A stretch of 64,000 nucleotides of DNA from an uncultured Caulobacterales bacterium (lineage in GTDB: Bacteria > Pseudomonadota > Alphaproteobacteria > Caulobacterales > Caulobacteraceae). This document shows, one piece after another, positions 61,707 through 64,000 of this stretch (its first letter is position 1; the number at the start of each line of letters is the position of its first letter). The translations under genes were made by a program, and so were the position numbers. The stretch spans positions 34,552 to 98,551 of the forward strand of contig CAIUMD010000055.1 of assembly GCA_903900155.1 (NCBI GenBank). Reading direction: 5' to 3'. The notes beneath the pieces were generated by a model. It worked only from the letters and a program-made list of their open reading frames with translations, did not search any database and was not told the DNA's origin.

Positions 61707-62945
61707 TTGAGCGCTGAAGCCAATCAGAACGCATGCGTCGTCATCGTCGGCGCGGGTCACGCGGGCGGTTCGGCCGCCGCTTTCCTGCGGCAGTACGGTC
61801 ACGAAGGCCGGATCGTCCTGATCGGCGACGAGCCGCTGCTGCCCTATCAGCGCCCGCCGCTCTCCAAAGCCTGGCTCAAGGGCGAGGCCGACGCCGACTC
61901 GCTCTCGCTGAAGCCGGCCGAATGGTACGCCGACAATAATGTCTTCCTGCGCCTCGAGGGCGTGGCCGAGCGCATCAACCGTTCGGAGAAGACCGTGACC
62001 CTCGCCTCGGGCGAGGTGATTGCCTACGACTTCCTCATCCTGGCCACCGGCGCCCGCGCCCGCGAGCTGCCGATCCCGGGTTCCGACCTGGCCGGCGTCC
62101 TGGCCTTGCGCACGGCGGCCGACGCCGAGCTGCTCAAGCACGCCCTGAGGCCGGGCAAGCGCATGGCGGTGATCGGTGGCGGCTATGTCGGCCTGGAGGC
62201 GGCGGCCTCGGCCCGCGCGCTGGGCAGCCACGCCACGATCGTCGAGCGTGAAAGCCGCGTCCTGGCCCGCGTCGCTTGCGAGACCCTGTCGACCTTCTTC
62301 CAGGACTATCACGGCAAGCATGGCGTCGACTTCGAACTGAACGCTGGCGTCGCGGGCTTCGAAGGTGAGAACGGCCACGTCACCGGCGTGAAGTTCACCG
62401 ACGGCAAGGTGTTGCCCTGCGATGTCGCCCTGGTCGGGGTCGGCGCGGTGCCCAATGACGAGCTGGCCAAGGACGCGGGTCTGGAAACCACCAATGGCGT
62501 GGTCGTCGACCTGGAGGCGCGCACCAATGACCCGTCGATCTTCGCGATCGGCGACGTCACCCATCGTCCGCTCCCTTTATATGAGCGCCAGTTCCGTCTC
62601 GAATCCGTGCCCAACGCCCTGGAGCAGGCCAAGCAGGCCGCCTCGGCGATTCTGGGTCGCGCCGGTCCGGCGCCGGAGGCGCCGTGGTTCTGGTCCGACC
62701 AGTATGATCTGAAGCTGCAGATCGCCGGCCTGCCGTTCGAGGCCGACCGCCAGGTGGTGCGCGGCGACGTCGCCGCCGCCAAGTTCGCGGTCTTCCATCT
62801 GAAGGGCGACCTGCTGCAGGCCGTCGAGGCGGTCAATGCGCCGCCCGAATTCATGGCAGGCAAGCAGCTGATCGCCAAACGCACGCCCGTGAGCGCCGAC
62901 AAGCTCGCCGATCTCACGGTGTCCATGAAAGAGGTGGCGGCCTAA
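61707..62945 (+). CDS. FAD-dependent ferredoxin reductase
   Basis: Pyridine-nucleotide-dependent ferredoxin reductase of the putidaredoxin-reductase type, 412 residues. It has the FAD loop VVIVGAGHAGGSAAAFLRQYG, the substrate loop PYQRPPLSKAWLKG, ILATGARARELPIPG, the NAD(P) loop MAVIGGGYVGLEAAASARALG, FAIGDVTHRPL, and a C-terminal dimerisation-like domain (PWFWSDQYDLKLQIAGL). TTG 61707 has GGAGG about 7 bases upstream. The next gene is a [2Fe-2S] ferredoxin, its likely partner. The final electron acceptor (P450 or Fe-S assembly) is not encoded here. Confidence 0.93.
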   Translation: MSAEANQNACVVIVGAGHAGGSAAAFLRQYGHEGRIVLIGDEPLLPYQRPPLSKAWLKGEADADSLSLKPAEWYADNNVFLRLEGVAERINRSEKTVTLASGEVIAYDFLILATGARARELPIPGSDLAGVLALRTAADAELLKHALRPGKRMAVIGGGYVGLEAAASARALGSHATIVERESRVLARVACETLSTFFQDYHGKHGVDFELNAGVAGFEGENGHVTGVKFTDGKVLPCDVALVGVGAVPNDELAKDAGLETTNGVVVDLEARTNDPSIFAIGDVTHRPLPLYERQFRLESVPNALEQAKQAASAILGRAGPAPEAPWFWSDQYDLKLQIAGLPFEADRQVVRGDVAAAKFAVFHLKGDLLQAVEAVNAPPEFMAGKQLIAKRTPVSADKLADLTVSMKEVAA

Positions 62946-63296
<351 letters not shown>

Positions 63297-63610
63297 TATA
63301 GAGGGGCGGAGCCCGTCGCTGCGAGCTCCTAAAGGCGGGGCTAACCATCCCGTCAAAAGAGCGTCGTTATATTGTCGCGAGGGGGTTGCCAGTCGTCCGA
63401 ACGAGGACTAGATCACCGCCTCGCTCGGAACGGCATCGCGACCGGACGACGCGGCCCCCGAAAGGGAGTTGCATCGGTCCAGACGCTTCGCTAGAAACCG
63501 CGCTCCAATCGACTCGATGACGGATCCGCAAAGGGCGGCCACGGCGGCCCTGGGATCCTCTTTTTGTCTCTTCGATCCCGGGTTTCCGGAGCTTCGAAAA
63601 AGCCGAAAAG
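63297..63610. other. Non-coding spacer before the promoter array
   Basis: About 310 bases with no convincing gene, tRNA or repeat. Sequence becomes less G+C-rich toward its right end. A GGATCC...GGGATCCT segment (about 63522-63556) can pair weakly. I see nothing else. Confidence 0.5.
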
Positions 63611-63616
63611 AGTTGG

Positions 63617-63645
63617 TTGACTTCGGAATGGCTCCTCTTTAGAAG
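63617..63645 (+). promoter_or_regulatory. Tandem promoter P1
   Basis: -35 TTGACT (63617-63622), 17-base spacer, -10 TAGAAG (63640-63645), then a G+C-rich discriminator. First of four promoters with the same geometry. Confidence 0.6.
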
Positions 63646-63744
63646 CGCTGCTCCGATGCATCGCCGCCAAGAGTTCGCAAGAAATCAGCGGCGCGATGCA
63701 AGGTTAGGCAAGTAATCGTTTTGAAGTTTCTTCAAAATAATCAC

Positions 63745-63773
63745 TTGACTGACTTGGGTGGTTATTCTAAAGG
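63745..63773 (+). promoter_or_regulatory. Tandem promoter P2
   Basis: -35 TTGACT (63745-63750), 17-base spacer, -10 TAAAGG (63768-63773), discriminator CCGCCC. An A+T-rich block with a TTTGAAG/CTTCAAA inverted repeat (63720-63736) lies just upstream and may act as an UP element. Confidence 0.6.
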
Positions 63774-63861
63774 CCGCCCTCCAAGAAATATCGGAGAGTT
63801 CCTTTCGGATCTTTCAGATGTTTCTCTCTGGTCTAGCTAAGTTTTTCTTTTGAAAAATCGC

Positions 63862-63890
63862 TTGACTGGATTTGGTGGTTTCTTTAGAAG
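63862..63890 (+). promoter_or_regulatory. Tandem promoter P3
   Basis: -35 TTGACT (63862-63867), 17-base spacer, -10 TAGAAG (63885-63890), preceded by the A+T-rich GTTTTTCTTTTGAAAAATC. Confidence 0.65.
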
Positions 63891-63957
63891 CTGCCGGCTC
63901 TGCCGAAGACTTTTGGGTCTGGTGGTGGATGTGTCGGAAAGTTTTGAAAAAAACGAT

Positions 63958-63986
63958 TTGACACGGAATTCGAGGTTCGCTAGATA
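63958..63986 (+). promoter_or_regulatory. Tandem promoter P4
   Basis: -35 TTGACA (63958-63963), 17-base spacer, -10 TAGATA (63981-63986), discriminator GCCGCC. Best match of the four to the housekeeping consensus, preceded by GTTTTGAAAAAAACGA. Confidence 0.7.
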
Positions 63987-64000
63987 GCCGCCTCCGCCGA

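Noticed and set aside
63297..64000. rRNA or tRNA genes at the right edge
   Set aside because: No 16S or tRNA sequence recognised; only promoter-like sequence is present.

Overview
The window is 64 kb of very G+C-rich chromosome with tightly packed genes, frequent GTG and TTG starts, and many 4-base stop/start overlaps. Gene content points to an alphaproteobacterium of the genus Caulobacter or a close relative. The evidence is a phyR / nepR-sigT-phyK general stress locus next to chpT (a CckA-ChpT-CtrA phosphorelay gene), several HWE-family kinases, AddAB instead of RecBCD, and a ferredoxin gene just before what looks like an rRNA promoter region. The species is inferred from gene content and order; I ran no search.

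Layout. 1-4.1 kb: end of pbpC, a beta-carbonic anhydrase, and a zeta-class GST with an FAH-family hydrolase. 4.3-9.2 kb: an ABC ATPase, a large permease fused to an M1-type peptidase, and a thioesterase, translationally linked. 9.2-13.6 kb: a DUF4142 lipoprotein, a CaiB-type CoA-transferase, and a GNAT protein coupled to a hybrid HWE kinase. 13.7-23.1 kb: a stress island with PhyR, NepR, SigT and PhyK at its core. It is surrounded by small envelope proteins (DUF883, DUF1328, glycine-zipper, OmpA-like, entericidin, two small membrane proteins), SodB, a metallophosphoesterase and a diacylglycerol-kinase-like protein. Seven matches to the SigT promoter (GGAAC-N16/17-CGTT) lie here, each 35-75 bases before a start codon, and an eighth lies before a PAS-HWE kinase at 57.6 kb. 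23.2-27.5 kb: a sulfotransferase-like protein, a divergent CheR with a CheY, ChpT, a DUF3553 protein and HisN.

27.6-37.3 kb: RhtA-like exporter, a ParD antitoxin with a frame-damaged ParE, the YdbL-YnbE-YdbH envelope lipid-transport set, DapB, MaeB and a YdeI-like protein. 37.3-43.7 kb: a non-coding stretch, then trpF-trpB-trpA-accD-folC and an SDR. 43.9-53.9 kb: trxA and a minus-strand chain (acyltransferase, TsaE, AmgK, MurU, AddB, AddA) in which every junction overlaps. 54-57.6 kb: ZapE, a STY0301-like protein, NudK and the kinase. 57.8-61.6 kb: sdhCDAB with a lower-G+C vapD-like toxin gene between sdhA and sdhB. 61.7-63.3 kb: ferredoxin reductase and [2Fe-2S] ferredoxin. 63.6-64 kb: four tandem promoters driving rightward, probably into an rRNA operon beyond the window.

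Three families of intergenic palindromes are present. One is an exactly 44-base element found three times. No CRISPR array, tRNA, rRNA, insertion sequence or prophage was recognised.
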